This document shows, in pieces, positions 1 through 12,725 of a stretch of DNA of 64,000 bases (positions within the stretch are counted from its first letter, which is position 1; the number at the start of each line of letters is the position of its first letter). A program made the position numbers and the translations under genes. Below the pieces are notes generated by a model, which saw nothing but the letters and a program-made list of their open reading frames with translations, did not search any database and was not told the DNA's origin. Source of the DNA: Synaphobranchus kaupii (Eukaryota; Chordata; Actinopteri; Anguilliformes; Synaphobranchidae); assembly GCA_029718625.1 (NCBI GenBank), contig CM056383.1, forward strand, positions 68,256,349 through 68,320,348, written 5' to 3'.

Positions 1-176
1 TCCACCGTCACTGTGCAGCGCGTATGACACTAGAGTTTCCCTCTGAGCTGGAGGATAAACACGCCGCCTGTTCCTGGAAGTGCTCTAGCACAAGCGCAAT
101 TTAAATACTGCACGCACTCGGCCCCGCCCAAATGAACGAGTTACTTCTCCTCCTCTCTCTCTTTCTCTCTCTCTGC

Positions 177-184
<8 letters not shown>

Positions 185-247
<63 letters not shown>
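185..247. repeat. (AG)n microsatellite
   Basis: This is a perfect AG dinucleotide run of about 63 bp. It is preceded at 153-175 by a CT-rich run and a short ATAT spacer, so the two tracts are self-complementary and could pair as a hairpin. Confidence 0.95.
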
Positions 248-250
<3 letters not shown>

Positions 251-1469
251 TACACCCCATTTAAATTCTATGGTTGTTTAGGATATTAGGACATAACTAA
301 ATCTCACCTCACGGGACTCAGCTCACACTATGTTTTGCTTTGTCTGTATTTATTTAGCCTAAATAAAGAAATAAATAAGCCAGTCTGAAATAAGTGATTT
401 TGGTAGTTTGGCATTTTAGTCTGAAAAACACAGGTCTCCGTTGTACTGATAACACTGCTGGAAACACAATTTTCAGCATTTGGTTTGAGATCGAAGTAAA
501 GACCTCTGGCACTAGTCCACAGTTGTAGGAAGTAAGGAGAGTCGGGGTGGGGGGGGAGGGGGTACAGAGAGGTGCGCAGATCGGAACGTCAGGAACTTTG
601 CGCCTGGCAGGGGAACAGGCTGACCCTCCAGGTTTCTTATGCAACAAACACCCCTCTCCCCCTCTTTCTCTCCCTCTGTCTCTCTCCCTCCCTCTCCAAC
701 CTTCAGCACCAGAGAGCCATGTATGTGGCAGAGGGCCCAGAAACAGACTGTAGTACCAGGAGAAGCAAGGAGTGCTTCTCCGCCCCTTAAAGCAGCCCGG
801 TTAAATATTATTTATCGATTTTAATCATACCTTGAGAGCATTCTCACTAAATGGCTGTGCTGAAATTAAAGCTTTTAAAAAAACACACACAGCATACAGT
901 TCTTCTTCATAATCTCACTCTATTTACTGACCACACTCAAATCCCGCTTCCATTTTGTACAAGTTGCGTGTTGTGTAACTCACTCCTGGGACCCACTATT
1001 GTTTCTCCTTGAGGGAATTATTACATATTACTTAATTACATAAAGTATTATTACATATACTTACAAAAACTATCCAGAGTAAAGTGCATATCTCAGCCTA
1101 AGATGGTATGAAAGAATATCTCAATAAAGTCCATCGGCTATTATTGCATTCCTTGGCAAAATATATATTTTATAAAGCAATAGTAATTTGTAGTTATCGT
1201 TTATCCAAGACGTGTGTATACAGGTAATGAACACAGAATGGACACCAATGTGAGGTCCCGTTGTCTGGTGTTGGGTCACTGCCTGTATGGTTCTTTGCAT
1301 GGAGCTTCAGAGTGTCTGGAATTCTACAGGAGGAATATGACACTTAGTTGAGGAAAATGGAAAACGTCTTGGACATCATTCCAGAATACCCCGTAAATAG
1401 TCCGTTGGGTTTAGAGCTGGTGACTGAGAAGGCCGTGGCATATGGATAGCATCCAATGTTAAACCACTA

Positions 1470-1785
1470 CTTTGCATAAAGTTGCAGTTATACCTGTGTA
1501 GTTAAATTGTAACAAATTGGGGAACAAGAGTTATTACCGAGTAACTTCGATGTAGGAACAACAGTTAGCGGTATTCTTAATTACACATGTGAAACAAGGC
1601 CAGGCTTGTGTCATGATAATTAGCATGTGACAGGACCGGCCTTGTTTTAGATAATGTAATTAAGAATACCGCTAAAATGTTGTTGAATTGTTGTTCCCAC
1701 ATTGGAGTTACTCTGTAATAACCTCTTGTTAGCAAATGAGTTAACTACTCAGGTGTAGCTACAATTAATGTAAAGCGTTACTTCT
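1470..1785. mobile_element. Palindromic MITE-like element (~310 bp)
   Basis: The left arm (about 1470-1597) and right arm (about 1640-1785) are imperfect reverse complements. Examples are GCGGTATTCTTAATTACA at 1568-1585 against TGTAATTAAGAATACCGC at 1655-1672, AACAAGGCC against GGCCTTGTT, and outer blocks with ACCTG against CAGGT. The arms are about 120 bp. No coding capacity and no clear target duplication were found, so the superfamily is unassigned. The structure is seen directly; calling it a MITE is inference. Confidence 0.7.
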
Positions 1786-1883
1786 CTTTGGTTGTTTTAA
1801 TACTCATCTCAAGCAGGAAAAAAAATGTCTTTAACATGGGCGGGAGCTTATCACTTAGTGCCAGTAAGTAAGGATTGACACCA

Positions 1884-1951
1884 ACCTCGCCTTCTTAAGG
1901 GTATGAGTGCCCACAAACCTCGCCTTCTTAAGGGTATGAGTGCCCACAAAC
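1884..1951. repeat. 33-bp tandem duplication
   Basis: Two consecutive near-identical 33-bp units contain CGCCTTCTTAAGGGTATGAG. Confidence 0.9.
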
Positions 1952-2220
1952 CGTTCTAGTAAATGCACCCAACACCCTCATTGAACCCCGGAACTCTTCA
2001 CCATTCTGTTGTCTCCAAATTTCAGTGTATAACCTTCTAAGTAACATTTAGGACGGTTTAATGTTACACTAATGAGATCAGATAGATGCCTCTTTATATT
2101 TACTTGCATGGCTTTCTTTCACTAATAATAAAGAAAACAATAATTATTTTTTATTCTTGACCTTTTTTTTACATGATGTGGACCCTTGTACAGTGCCATG
2201 CCAGTTAGAAAAGCAGTCTG

Positions 2221-2400
2221 TGGGGCTGTCTCAGTGGCGTAGCCTGTAAGAGCCCCGTCCAGTCACTGTGAGCCGCGACGTCGGCGGTTTGAACCCTTGT
2301 CACATGTCTTTCCCTCTTTCCCGCTCCTCATTCTTCCCGTCTCTACACTGTGCCGTCCATGAAGCTGAAAAGCCCTAAAACATAACTTTAAAAACATGAA
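2221..2400 (+). mobile_element. tRNA-derived SINE, copy 1
   Basis: The head resembles an RNA polymerase III promoter: an A-box-like GTGGCGTAGCCTGTAAG stretch and a B-box-like GGTTTGAACCC about 50 bp further on. The body (CTTTCCCTC, TTCTTCCCGTCTCTACACTG, CTGTCC-like, AAGCTGAAAAGCCCTA) matches a second copy at 20287-20465. The tail is A-rich. The family name is not assigned. Confidence 0.75.
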
Positions 2401-4949
2401 AAGCGGCGCGTGCTCTAAAGCTTTTTTCAGAACATGTTCCAAGTAAAGGGCGGCTGTGCTGCTCTTTTTAAATCCCTATCTTATTCTCATTTAAGACCTT
2501 GTCACGTCGGCGATAAAGGTTGCGTACAAATTCTTCAGAAGTACTCAAAACATTTTGTTAAAAAAAAAAAAAAAAAGTCCTCTATCATGCTGAAGCGAAG
2601 CCTGACATCATTTTAATATCACAATTTCCTGTTTTCTTCCTTAACTGAACACTGTTGAGCAGGCTATTTTCACCGCAATCTCTCATCCCTAAAGCATTTG
2701 CATATTTGAGTTTCAAGTTGAAGTGGCAGTCATTTTGATACAAGGGCTGGCATTTACAGTGGGGCAACAAGGCCCTGAATAAACTGCTATCCCATAGCAT
2801 GTGCGTGTGCGTGTTGGCCCATGTGTGTGCTGTGTGTGTGCCTGTATGTGCGTGTGTTTGTGTGTGTGAGCGTGGGGGTGTCCCTAAGCACAGACGGCAG
2901 TTTGCAGCTGCATCGCTTGCGATCACTCAAGCAGACACTTCAGTTTGTGCAGATCTCACTCAACGGAGACAGCCAATCAAAATGCTACACGTCGTCATAA
3001 TTTTGTATTAATAAAGATATCGTGATCATGCGGTCACTAATATGTAAAATTGCAACACCAACCCGCTCTCTCTCTCTCTCTCCCACTCACAATGAAGCGG
3101 AGAACAGGTCAGATGTTGGATTTACAGTGAATTTCCAGAAGTTCTCCAGCGATACAGTACATGCCATTATATGTCACAGGGTCATTTGGAACATACATTA
3201 CTGGTCTAAAGATTTAGTGCACTTTACTCTTGTATTAGTACTCTGTTTAAAACAGTTTAACTTTTGTAAATAACCTCAATTGGCACAAGTTAAGAAGCGA
3301 ATAGTCAGTAATAGTCAATAATATTTTACTTCACAGGATAGTGACCTACATTTTAGCCATATTTGGCTAAATAAACAGGTGAACATATTGTTTGCATTGT
3401 CCAACAAGAGAAGTAAAATACAGCTGGCTTGGGACGAATTGGACAGAAAGGACAAGCGCAAGTGTAGTATGTCTGTGGGAACCTCTACAGCAGTGTTGGT
3501 GTGAACTTTCACAACCAACTGCCCTTAATTTACATTAAGCGCTACAAAAATGCTGCTGGAATGTATATAGTTAGTCTTCAAATTATTGAGTTAGTTATGG
3601 ATTATGGATAATTTAGCTATGGATTTTAATTCTAAAAAATTTCATAAAATATGATTTATTTCACCTTTATACCAGATCAGATAAGTGTTACTGTTAGCGT
3701 TAGCGTCATCCCACGCACACAGGCTAACAGTCCGTCCTCACACCGGTGCTTGTTCCGCTGCAGCACGGCGTGGCCTGCAGTGTGGAAAGAGGTGGTTGGT
3801 TCGCGGTTGCGCGTGTCGTGGGAATGCTCACATAGGCTCCAGTGCCCCTTGCGTGGGTGTAGGAGAGGCACCACTGGAGATTCCGAAATTTAGGGGGGGA
3901 CATTGTTAATCAAGCCAAGTTAAATTAAACTGTTAGCATGTCTGGCCTCTGATAAGAAATTAAACCAATTCGGTTACTAATAAAAAGTAGGCTGGATAAT
4001 AAAGTTGTGTACCCATTTCAGAAGAATAATCATAATGTATATCAGCTTTCATATTCACAGCGTTTACACATACTGAGACTTTAAGTGGGTGGACCCATTT
4101 TATTTCCTTTTTTATGGCATTACTACGCAGCCTTCGTTCTCACGTAAACCACGTATAACCGTCCCTTTGCTTCACATCATTACCAGTAAAACATCATCGC
4201 AATTTAGGTGAATAAAAAAAAATCAATTAGCAATATTTACTCTCAAGATGAAATAGAAAGAGATTTAGGGGTTAGTAATAGTAATAGTTTAAAATTACAC
4301 ACTGACTGTTCTAGTAAATGTATGGTGGGTGTGGGTGTTTGTTCTCATGAACATATTAGTAACCTTTCACCATGTGCTTCAAAGTTAAAACTTTGAAGAG
4401 GACAGTGAGAAACCTACAGATGTTTTCGTAAATTACCGCGCCAGTGTCGAGGTTCAGTGAGTTCTCACACGTGAAATCTCTCCCAAGACTCTCACGAGGC
4501 CTAACGGATGCTCTCGATTGCTCCCAGATTTTAAACCATCACATCGTTTTGCCGTGGAGACCCTGTAACGTGATTGATGCAAACAAGCTGACAATGACTG
4601 ACTCAAAATACGGCGTCTCCACCCGTCGCGGGGTTCGTTTTGAAGCCTTGCATTTCCATAAGCATTTCCATGCTTCGTCAAGTGTGACATCTGTCCCAGT
4701 GATTACTCAATGCAAGTATTAATTGACTCATTCCGTAAGTGAATCTCTGACGCCAAAATGGAATATCTGGCTTCTGTACCAAGACTACCGCTCTCTGCTA
4801 CTGAAACAGTGGTTACAGCGTGCATGCGTTCACTGATTGGATTCCATGATGGATTCCGATTTCAAGAGAGGGAAGCAGTCGTTGCATGGGCTTGAAGTAA
4901 TGTAATGAGGTCTAAGAAGAGACATAATACAAAAAAAACGCTTGTCACT

Positions 4950-5125
4950 GGGTGGTACCTTATAGGTACATAAAGTTGTACCCCAAGCCAGCAATACATA
5001 ATTCATTTGTACCTTCTTTTTGCTTGTAAAATGTATTTGCTAGTACCAGAATAGAACATTATTGTACACACTTTCAAGGTAAATTTGGGAAATGAGCAAA
5101 AATGTACCTCCATTGTGTACCTTTA
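4950..5125. mobile_element. Possible GTACC-rich DNA-element remnant
   Basis: The segment repeats GGTACC, GGTACA and TGTACC motifs (GGTGGTACCTTATAGGTACA near 4951, TGTACCTCC and TGTACCTTT near 5101-5123). This resembles terminal regions of short fish DNA transposons as I remember them. The ends and target duplication are not resolved, so the call is tentative. Confidence 0.3.
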
Positions 5126-5889
5126 ATTCTGAGTGTTTAGCGATTTTTGGCGTGCTCTGGAGGTCCCGCCCACAAAGTCTGTCATTCAGGAGGGGCGGGT
5201 TATGTAGGCTACCTGCAGCTCGCCTCCCGTGCTCACACTTCTCTCCCCCCCCCCCCCCCCCCCCATTGGAAAGGCAGTGGCGCACCATCATGTACCTGCT
5301 ACTGTAGTCGCCCCATCTTTGACCCAATCTAGGTGGAACTGAGAGTATGAATCACTGGAAACCGCCAGAAACAGTGACTGAACAGAAACATGCACACACA
5401 CGCTTTTTTTTTTCTTTTGTTCTGTGTTCAATTACTCTTTTTTCCGATTACTATCGCCGTCGACTTTCGTCCCCACCGGGGAGGCGGGGTGCCCGTAGTA
5501 GCGAGCCCGCACTGCGTTGACCGTTTGGGGTTTTTTCTGGGCGTAGGAGAAACCGGGGATGAGGTGTGCCGCCCACTTCGGCTCAGTCTTATTGGCAGAA
5601 ACTGTGTGGGATCTCCGTGTTGTAAGGGGTATGCGTAGCCTGCTCCATCACCACCCACCGCTACGATTTATGTGTCACACCACCTCGAGGTGCCATTCAC
5701 TAATTACTCTGAGTCACTGCAGGTGGTAACGTTAGTGGGACGCATCGCTAAATTTAGGTTAGCAGGGGCTCTTTTGCGAACAAAGTGAATGCCGTAGAGT
5801 TCGGTGCATGGTGGTTTGAATTAGTTTCTCTGTTACGTTTGTGTGTGTGTTTTTTTACATTTTTTTTAACGACTTTCTCTTTGTCATAG

Positions 5890-6027
5890 TGGGAAAACCA
5901 CACAAGTGCAACTACTGTGGGCGGAGCTACAAACAGCGCACCTCATTGGAGGAGCACAAAGAACGCTGTCATAATTACCAGCAGAGTGTCATCATGGATT
6001 CCGCCCCAAACCCCGGACCATACCAAG
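5890..6027 (+). CDS. ikzf2: Ikaros-family zinc finger (Helios-like), exon with DNA-binding finger 4
   Basis: This internal exon has its acceptor AG at 5888-5889 and donor GTAGGC at 6028. It encodes 45 residues plus split codons at both ends. The first two bases (TG) complete a Val codon, giving the family-typical VGKPHKC entry. Finger 4 follows: [20 protein letters not shown] then CH, a C-X2-C-X12-H-X4-H finger nearly identical to vertebrate Ikaros proteins, then HNYQQ. In this family the N-terminal fingers bind GGGAA-type DNA in the nucleus and control lymphoid and other transcription programmes. The ~15 residues after the finger ([14 protein letters not shown]) are poorly conserved in the family. 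Exons for fingers 1-3 must lie left of the window. The next exon starts in the matching phase at 6855. Ikaros-family membership is near certain; the Helios assignment rests mainly on the next two exons and on erbb4 downstream. Confidence 0.93.
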
Positions 6028-6854
6028 GTAGGCGAGCGACGGGGTGATTTAGACCGGATTTAGTTGGCAAAGGTAGCTTAAAGAAAATGACGTAAATGTA
6101 CTCATTAAGCTTGATGTGCAAGTGCTCATTTGGCTCAGGTTGCCAACTGAATCGATTAATTTTAACAGAAGATCCAATTGTTGTTACACATTCATACTGA
6201 ATTGTTTAAAACATACAAACAACGTTCATAGCTGCTCTTTATAATTTTAGCATTTTGTTTACTAGTTGCATATCCAGTGGACCATTTATTTTTTATTTTT
6301 TAATTTGCTAGTAATGTATGATGTGCATTGTATTTGTTATGACTATGACATTGTTAATTTACATACAAATATTGGATATTTTATTTTTTAATTGCACACA
6401 TTTTTAACTGCAAACATAATTCAACTGAATCTAAGGTTTTCATTGTTAAAATTACACAGTTAATGATCAGAACTATTTTTAACCCTTTGAAGAGTAGGAT
6501 TTTGGAATGTTTTTTTTTTTTTTTAACCTTTTCACCTTTGTGTTCTCTTTTATCAATGTATTATCCGCCGCAGATAGTTTGTGCTTTAAAACAATTAATT
6601 TTGGTGAGGTCCCGAAAATGAATGGGAGTGAATGGGGACCCTGACAACCGGGACTAACGGCGATGCCGTTAACAGTCAGCAGGGACAGCTGTCGTTGCTA
6701 GTATTAACGCTATGCAAATATAATGGGGTAGGCTCCTCAAAATTACTTATGTCACACAAAGGTGAAATATCCCTTTAAAGGGTTAAAGGCGGCTTTAATG
6801 CACTGTATTGATAAACTGTTCTTCACATGCAAAACCTGTCTCACCCAAACACAG
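6028..6854 (+). other. ikzf2: ikzf2 intron between finger-4 exon and linker exon
   Basis: This is an 827-bp AT-rich intron with a GTAGGC donor and an AACACAG acceptor. I see T-rich tracts (around 6285-6300 and 6510-6525) and no other structure. Confidence 0.9.
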
Positions 6855-6986
6855 GCGACGTACTGAAGGATCAGAAAGCCTCGATGGAGAGCCTGCCCAT
6901 GACCCCGTTCGACCGGCCACCCGTGATCGAGAGACTGCAGGCCACCATGGGCAAGCGGAAGAGCAGCACGCCGCAGAAGTTTGTGG
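6855..6986 (+). CDS. ikzf2: Ikaros-family (Helios-like) linker exon
   Basis: This 132-bp exon lies between acceptor AG 6853-6854 and donor GTGAGC at 6987, phase 1 on both sides, so it joins in frame to the exons before and after. It encodes DVLKDQKASMESLPMTPFDR, PPVIERLQATMGKRKSSTPQ, KFV and a split Gly. The block PFDRPPVIERL plus MGKRKSSTPQKFVG corresponds closely to the equivalent exon of vertebrate Helios as I recall it (PFERPAVIEKL, MGKRKSSTPQKF). It is much less like Eos, which has a divergent sequence there. The basic KRK cluster is conserved in the family. This exon is the best single argument for ikzf2 over ikzf1, ikzf3 or ikzf4. Confidence 0.92.
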
Positions 6987-8411
<1,425 letters not shown>

Positions 8412-9197
8412 GTGAGAAGATGGTGCGCTATGGCTATCCAGAGATGAGCTATGAGGTAGGCTTGAAGTACGAGAAGGAGGCAGAGATGGTGCAAGCCCAC
8501 ATGATGGACCAAGCCATCAGCAACGCCATCAGCTACCTGGGAGCTGATTCGCTGCGACCCCACCTGCCCCACCCACAGTTCTCCATGGGGGAAGTGGTGC
8601 CCATCATGAACCCCCTCTTTCCCCAGGTGTACCCCTTGGGCCCGCGCTTGGACCGGCCCGGAAGCCGGGACACCATGGCCCTGCCCCTCCCTCCCCCGGA
8701 CTTCCCCCCCTCCAGCAACGGCCCCATCTCCCTGGTGCGTCCCAGGCAACCCCACCACGCCCCCCGGGAGGAGTCGCCTAGCAACAGCTGCCTGGACTCG
8801 GCCGACTCCGAGCGCAGCAGCCCCCAGGAGAAACACCAGGCCCCTCCCACCAACCACACCCCCTACCCCCTTACCGGCCCCTATGGCAAAGGGGCGGGGC
8901 GGGGGGGCGGAGCTAGGTGCCAGGGAGGTGGCGGAGGCGAGGAAATGCGGCGTGGTGGCGGTGGAACGTCCCCCCAGCAGGGACGCTTACCGCGTCTACA
9001 GCAGGGAGGGCCGGGAGGTCAGGGCTTTCCGCTGCGAGCACTGTAGAGTGCTGTTCCTGGACCACGTCATGTACACCATCCACATGGGTTGCCACGGCTA
9101 CCGCGACCCCCTGGAGTGCAACATCTGCGGCCACCGAAGCCAGGACCGCTACGAGTTCTCCTCGCACATCGTCCGCGGAGAGCACACCTTCCAGTAG
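8412..9197 (+). CDS. ikzf2: Ikaros-family (Helios-like) last coding exon with C-terminal dimerisation fingers; apparent frameshift
   Basis: The exon follows acceptor AG 8410-8411 and completes the split Gly. The first part (8414 to ~8900) encodes [17 protein letters not shown], then [20 protein letters not shown] with [19 protein letters not shown] and [13 protein letters not shown], all diagnostic of Helios-type proteins. The end is in another frame: [20 protein letters not shown] begins finger 5 (C-X2-C-X12-H-X3-H, 9033-9095) and [20 protein letters not shown] begins finger 6 (9117-9185), then RGEHTFQ and TAG at 9195-9197. These fingers mediate homo- and heterodimerisation among Ikaros proteins. 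The frame changes by one base between about 8885 and 8920, centred on a run of seven G (8901-8907). Without the change, the first frame stops at 9044-9046, just after the first cysteine pair of finger 5. Strong conservation on both sides favours a one-base length error in the G run over a dead gene, but a real mutation is not excluded. This exon is much more GC-rich than the flanking introns. Confidence 0.9.
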
Positions 9198-9254
9198 GGG
9201 GCAGAACACCAGTAGCGAGCTCCCTGGTGGAGATCGGCAACTTTTGTGTCACAG

Positions 9255-9255
<1 letters not shown>

Positions 9256-9346
<91 letters not shown>

Positions 9347-9374
9347 ATATGTGTGTGTGTGTGTGTGTGTGTGC
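9256..9374. repeat. (TG)n microsatellite with CCATATG interruptions
   Basis: This dinucleotide run of about 119 bp is broken by two identical CCATATGTG interruptions, which suggests internal duplication of the tract. Confidence 0.95.
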
Positions 9375-9382
9375 GTACACAC

Positions 9383-9640
9383 TAGGGTTGGAGATTTTCT
9401 CGATATTTTAACATCCCGGGATTTTTGAGAGCTATTGCAGGTAATCCCGGGATTCCCAAAAAAAAACGTTTTAGTGTTGAAATGCACAAAGAATTAACGG
9501 GTAGTCTTTTAAATTGAATTTTATGACAGTATACCAATAAATAGTCAAATAATTTGCTTAAGAAACAGTTAAATTGTTGTCAAAATAAACACATTCGAAA
9601 AATGCCAAGTCCCTTGTGGAAATCCCAGTTTCCAACCCTA
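9383..9640. mobile_element. Short hAT-like MITE (258 bp)
   Basis: The terminal inverted repeats are TAGGGTTGGA at the left and TCCAACCCTA at the right. The flanking 8-mers GTACACAC (9375-9382) and GTGCACAC (9641-9648) match at seven of eight positions, as expected for a hAT target-site duplication. The flanks are TG/CA-rich, so chance similarity is somewhat more likely than usual. There is no coding capacity. Confidence 0.65.
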
Positions 9641-12445
9641 GTGCACACACCCACACACATGTTCATATAAACTCAGACAGCTTGAAGCTTAAATAATTGT
9701 TTTTTGACAAATTCATGAAGGCTTGGGTCCAAGAAATATGTGCACTGTTTTTTAAGCCGTCTGAAACATTGTAAGATTGAGGAAAAAAGGTGATTGATGA
9801 AGTTTTATGTCATTATTTTATTTCCCTCTGCGGCCCCTTAAAAAAAAGAAAAAAAAAGGTACACCACAGGTCCACCTTTGTCTTCTCAGGGTGTATCCAT
9901 AGTCCTGTCTTACCAGAGCAGCTATACATACGTGAATAGTTATGAAGTTTGAGTCTTTCCATTGTTTCCTTTAGCTCTTCCTCGTGTTCAGCCATTTCTC
10001 TGATGTTTACATCTAAGTACGCTTCCATGTACTTTACTTATCATGGCCCTCCACGCTCATTAGTTTCCTGAAATAGTGCTTGACCCCCAAACCAGGCCAT
10101 TTCCACAGACAATCTGAAGTCTATTATATGTTACACGGTTATAAACATTTAACTACTGTGCCTAGAATACAATATGCCTTGTGAAATTTGCAGTTAATTT
10201 GGAATTCTTAGTATATATATTATTATGTGGCTGTGGATGTTTTTGTGGCCAGGCAGTATGGTAAGAGCAGCACTCTCTTTTTCACATCAAACGTGAGTCA
10301 AACTGGTTTCCTCAACACATGAAAGTGACACGTTACCTGAGCCGACTTGGAAGAATCAAAGTCACTCCAAAACTGGCACTTTATCTGAACTCACTCTCTC
10401 TCTCTGGGAAGTGGCTGAGCGCCGTAAAGTCACGACTCGAGCTGAAGAGATCGTACTAAGCAGATGCAGTAACCAGGGTGACGGTTGCTCCTCGATGCCT
10501 TCTTTCCACCAAAGCTGGCAGCGACCCCAGTATCGAAGTCGAAATGTTTATTTTTCATGATTTGTCAGCTGTGATTCAATAGAATATGTCATGCTCGATA
10601 GGAGTGGCAGACAGTTGAGTATCAGGTGAGCTGATCAGAGCTTGTCAGTAGTTTTGTAATAGTATAGGAGCTACTGTTAGGCTTTACTAAAAGGTCCACC
10701 CGCTTGTCATTTCACAATCATACGGAAAACCAGCTATAAGCACGTAGCGTTTTAGTGTTTCGTGATAGTCACTTTCTCAGTTTCTCATGGAGATAAAAGA
10801 AAGCAGTCTGAAAGCACACTCCAACTGTACTGGGAGCTTAAACCCCCGAGTCTTTCGCTTCCTTTGCCGGCTGCCATCATCGCGTCCTCTGTCTCCTCTC
10901 TTACGACGATTCTCCAAACATCCAACTCACTCCAAATTGCGTCATGTTGTGCTACAGAGAGAGATGCAGTATGCACTTTATGTCAAGCACTGGATCTGTT
11001 TATCACGTGTTAATACTGTACAGTGGAAGAAGAAAAAAACAGATTTATACATGGCAGAATGGCTTTCTCTGTTAGGGCCTTTCTACAACAAATCTACTGG
11101 AGAGCTAATTCCTACTGGTTACATATTACATAGGCATGCTATTTGCAATGGTGTATATCGGCATTTGTTTTGTTATTGTGGCATTATCTAAACAAAAACA
11201 TGTAGCATATGAATGGTTTGCTTGTCCTCATCCAAAGAAACTTCATCTTTCTACACGGTGCAAGTATTGGGTTTCCTACTACACTGGGTAAATCAGTATT
11301 GTCAATTATTGGCATGTTGTTGTGGGAGCTCATTTCTAGGGCACATGCTTTTACTCGTTTACATTGTTTCCGTACAAAAATAATAATCGTTTACTCATTC
11401 CAGAGGAAGGTGGGGTTGATTATTTATTTATTATAATTATTTTAGTCTTCTTTGCTCAGTGATATTGTGCGTGTTCACAGATGTGTTTATGTTGCTCATA
11501 TTTTACTTACTTATTGCATTATTGCTAATATGTCATCGTTTTGTTTATTGATGCCTCTAAGATCCTTTTTAAAGAATTAAGTAAATAATACAATTTTCTT
11601 TTGCAGACGTACAAATCCGAGCTTATTGGATGGTGATTAATGTTACTAGGATATGTATTAATATTGATATGTTATTCCTATTTACTGTATTTGCTGGTTA
11701 TATGAGAACATTTGCATGTCCTTATATTCTAGTGAATCCATGAAAAATGTCCCAAGTTAATATACTTCTAGAATAAATCCTTAATCAGCAAAATAATGCA
11801 AAAACAATGTAAGATATGAGAAAGCTCAGTCCTCTCCACCCCATTGCTTTCTATTGATGTTTAATATGTAATGTTAGAGGGAATAACAGCACACAATTTA
11901 CTCAAACAATACCACGGAAACTCTGAAAGCATAGGCAGTAGATTCTCATAGGTGCGTTGTTTACAGATGTCTAAAGCTTTAATATCTTCTATGGTGCTCT
12001 GTTTTTTTTTTGCTTATATATTTTAATCGAATATTATATTCGCTCTGAAGAGGAATAGATTTTTGCTCACTTTGGAAAGCTCCTCGCAAGAACTGTGAAT
12101 TGTGAAATTACCGTGAGAAGGACGAACAAATTTGACATGTAGCCCTGACGGAGAAGGATCTGATTTCACTATTCTATTGTAAATAGAAAGTAGCTTTTAA
12201 CGCATTTAGCATTACACAAAAAAATAAAATAATATTTAAATGCAAGGGCATTATGAAGCATCTAGAGCACCCCAAACATGTCACGTTTTTACCAACTCAG
12301 AATTTGTACAATTCTTTATTTATTTTAGTATGTCCCTGAAAAGTGGGGACCTTCGTTGTTGATTCTGAACAAAGTGACAATATCAATATTTAGATAAACA
12401 TAAGCGAACAAACAGATGAAGCATATAATATACTTGAAACCATGG

Positions 12446-12553
12446 AAACCCCAGTTGAGCACTGAGTGCATTTTACACAAGAAAAGTGCAATAGCTGGCT
12501 ATTTTTTTTTTCAGAGTACGAATGTGTAAATAGCTAATAAATAATAATTTGAC
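12446..12553 (+). repeat. Single-copy source-like segment of the 360-bp array
   Basis: About 108 bp, starting AACCCCAGTTGAGCACTGAG and ending AATAATAATTTGAC, recurs nearly identically inside each complete unit of the tandem array at 15047-16020. Here it sits alone within the presumptive ikzf2 3' UTR, about 2.6 kb upstream. Confidence 0.85.
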
Positions 12554-12719
12554 TTTTGAAAATCTTTTTAAATGCCTGCAAATCAACAAACTGGAAGTGT
12601 AAATGGTTGCAGTTTTTTTTGTAATATATACATAATATATACATGAGTTGCATATATTTTGGTACTGATTTTGAAATGGGGTTTACTGTGCTTTACTTGC
12701 TCTGAATAATGTTTAGACA

Positions 12720-12725
12720 AATAAA
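12720..12725 (+). promoter_or_regulatory. Candidate polyadenylation signal for ikzf2
   Basis: An AATAAA hexamer is followed 20-45 bases later by a GT-rich stretch (TTGTGTCTGTGGGTTTT), the usual arrangement of a cleavage and polyadenylation site. Several other AATAAA hexamers lie upstream, so alternative 3' ends are possible. Confidence 0.4.

Larger units (their letters stand above)
1..5889 (+). other. ikzf2: ikzf2 intron (upstream of the finger-4 exon), partial
   Basis: This is noncoding sequence before the first recognisable exon. I looked for the exons carrying Ikaros fingers 1-3 and found none, so they probably lie left of the window. It holds a (CT)n/(GA)n pair (153-247), a ~300-bp palindromic element (1470-1785), a 33-bp tandem duplication (1884-1951), a tRNA-derived SINE (2221-2400), a TG-rich tract (2798-2875), a possible GTACC-rich element remnant (4950-5125), a 17-base C run near 5247 and a CpG-richer patch at about 5455-5640. 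Assignment to the intron follows from the 3' splice site at 5888-5889. Confidence 0.75.

Noticed and set aside
2221..2400. Functional tRNA gene in the SINE head
   Set aside because: Only A- and B-box-like motifs are present. The anticodon arm and acceptor pairing are not intact, and the body and tail are SINE sequence.
1..5889. Upstream ikzf2 exons with fingers 1-3
   Set aside because: No sequence encoding the conserved GERPF, QCNQCG or GEKPFKC finger blocks was found on the plus strand.
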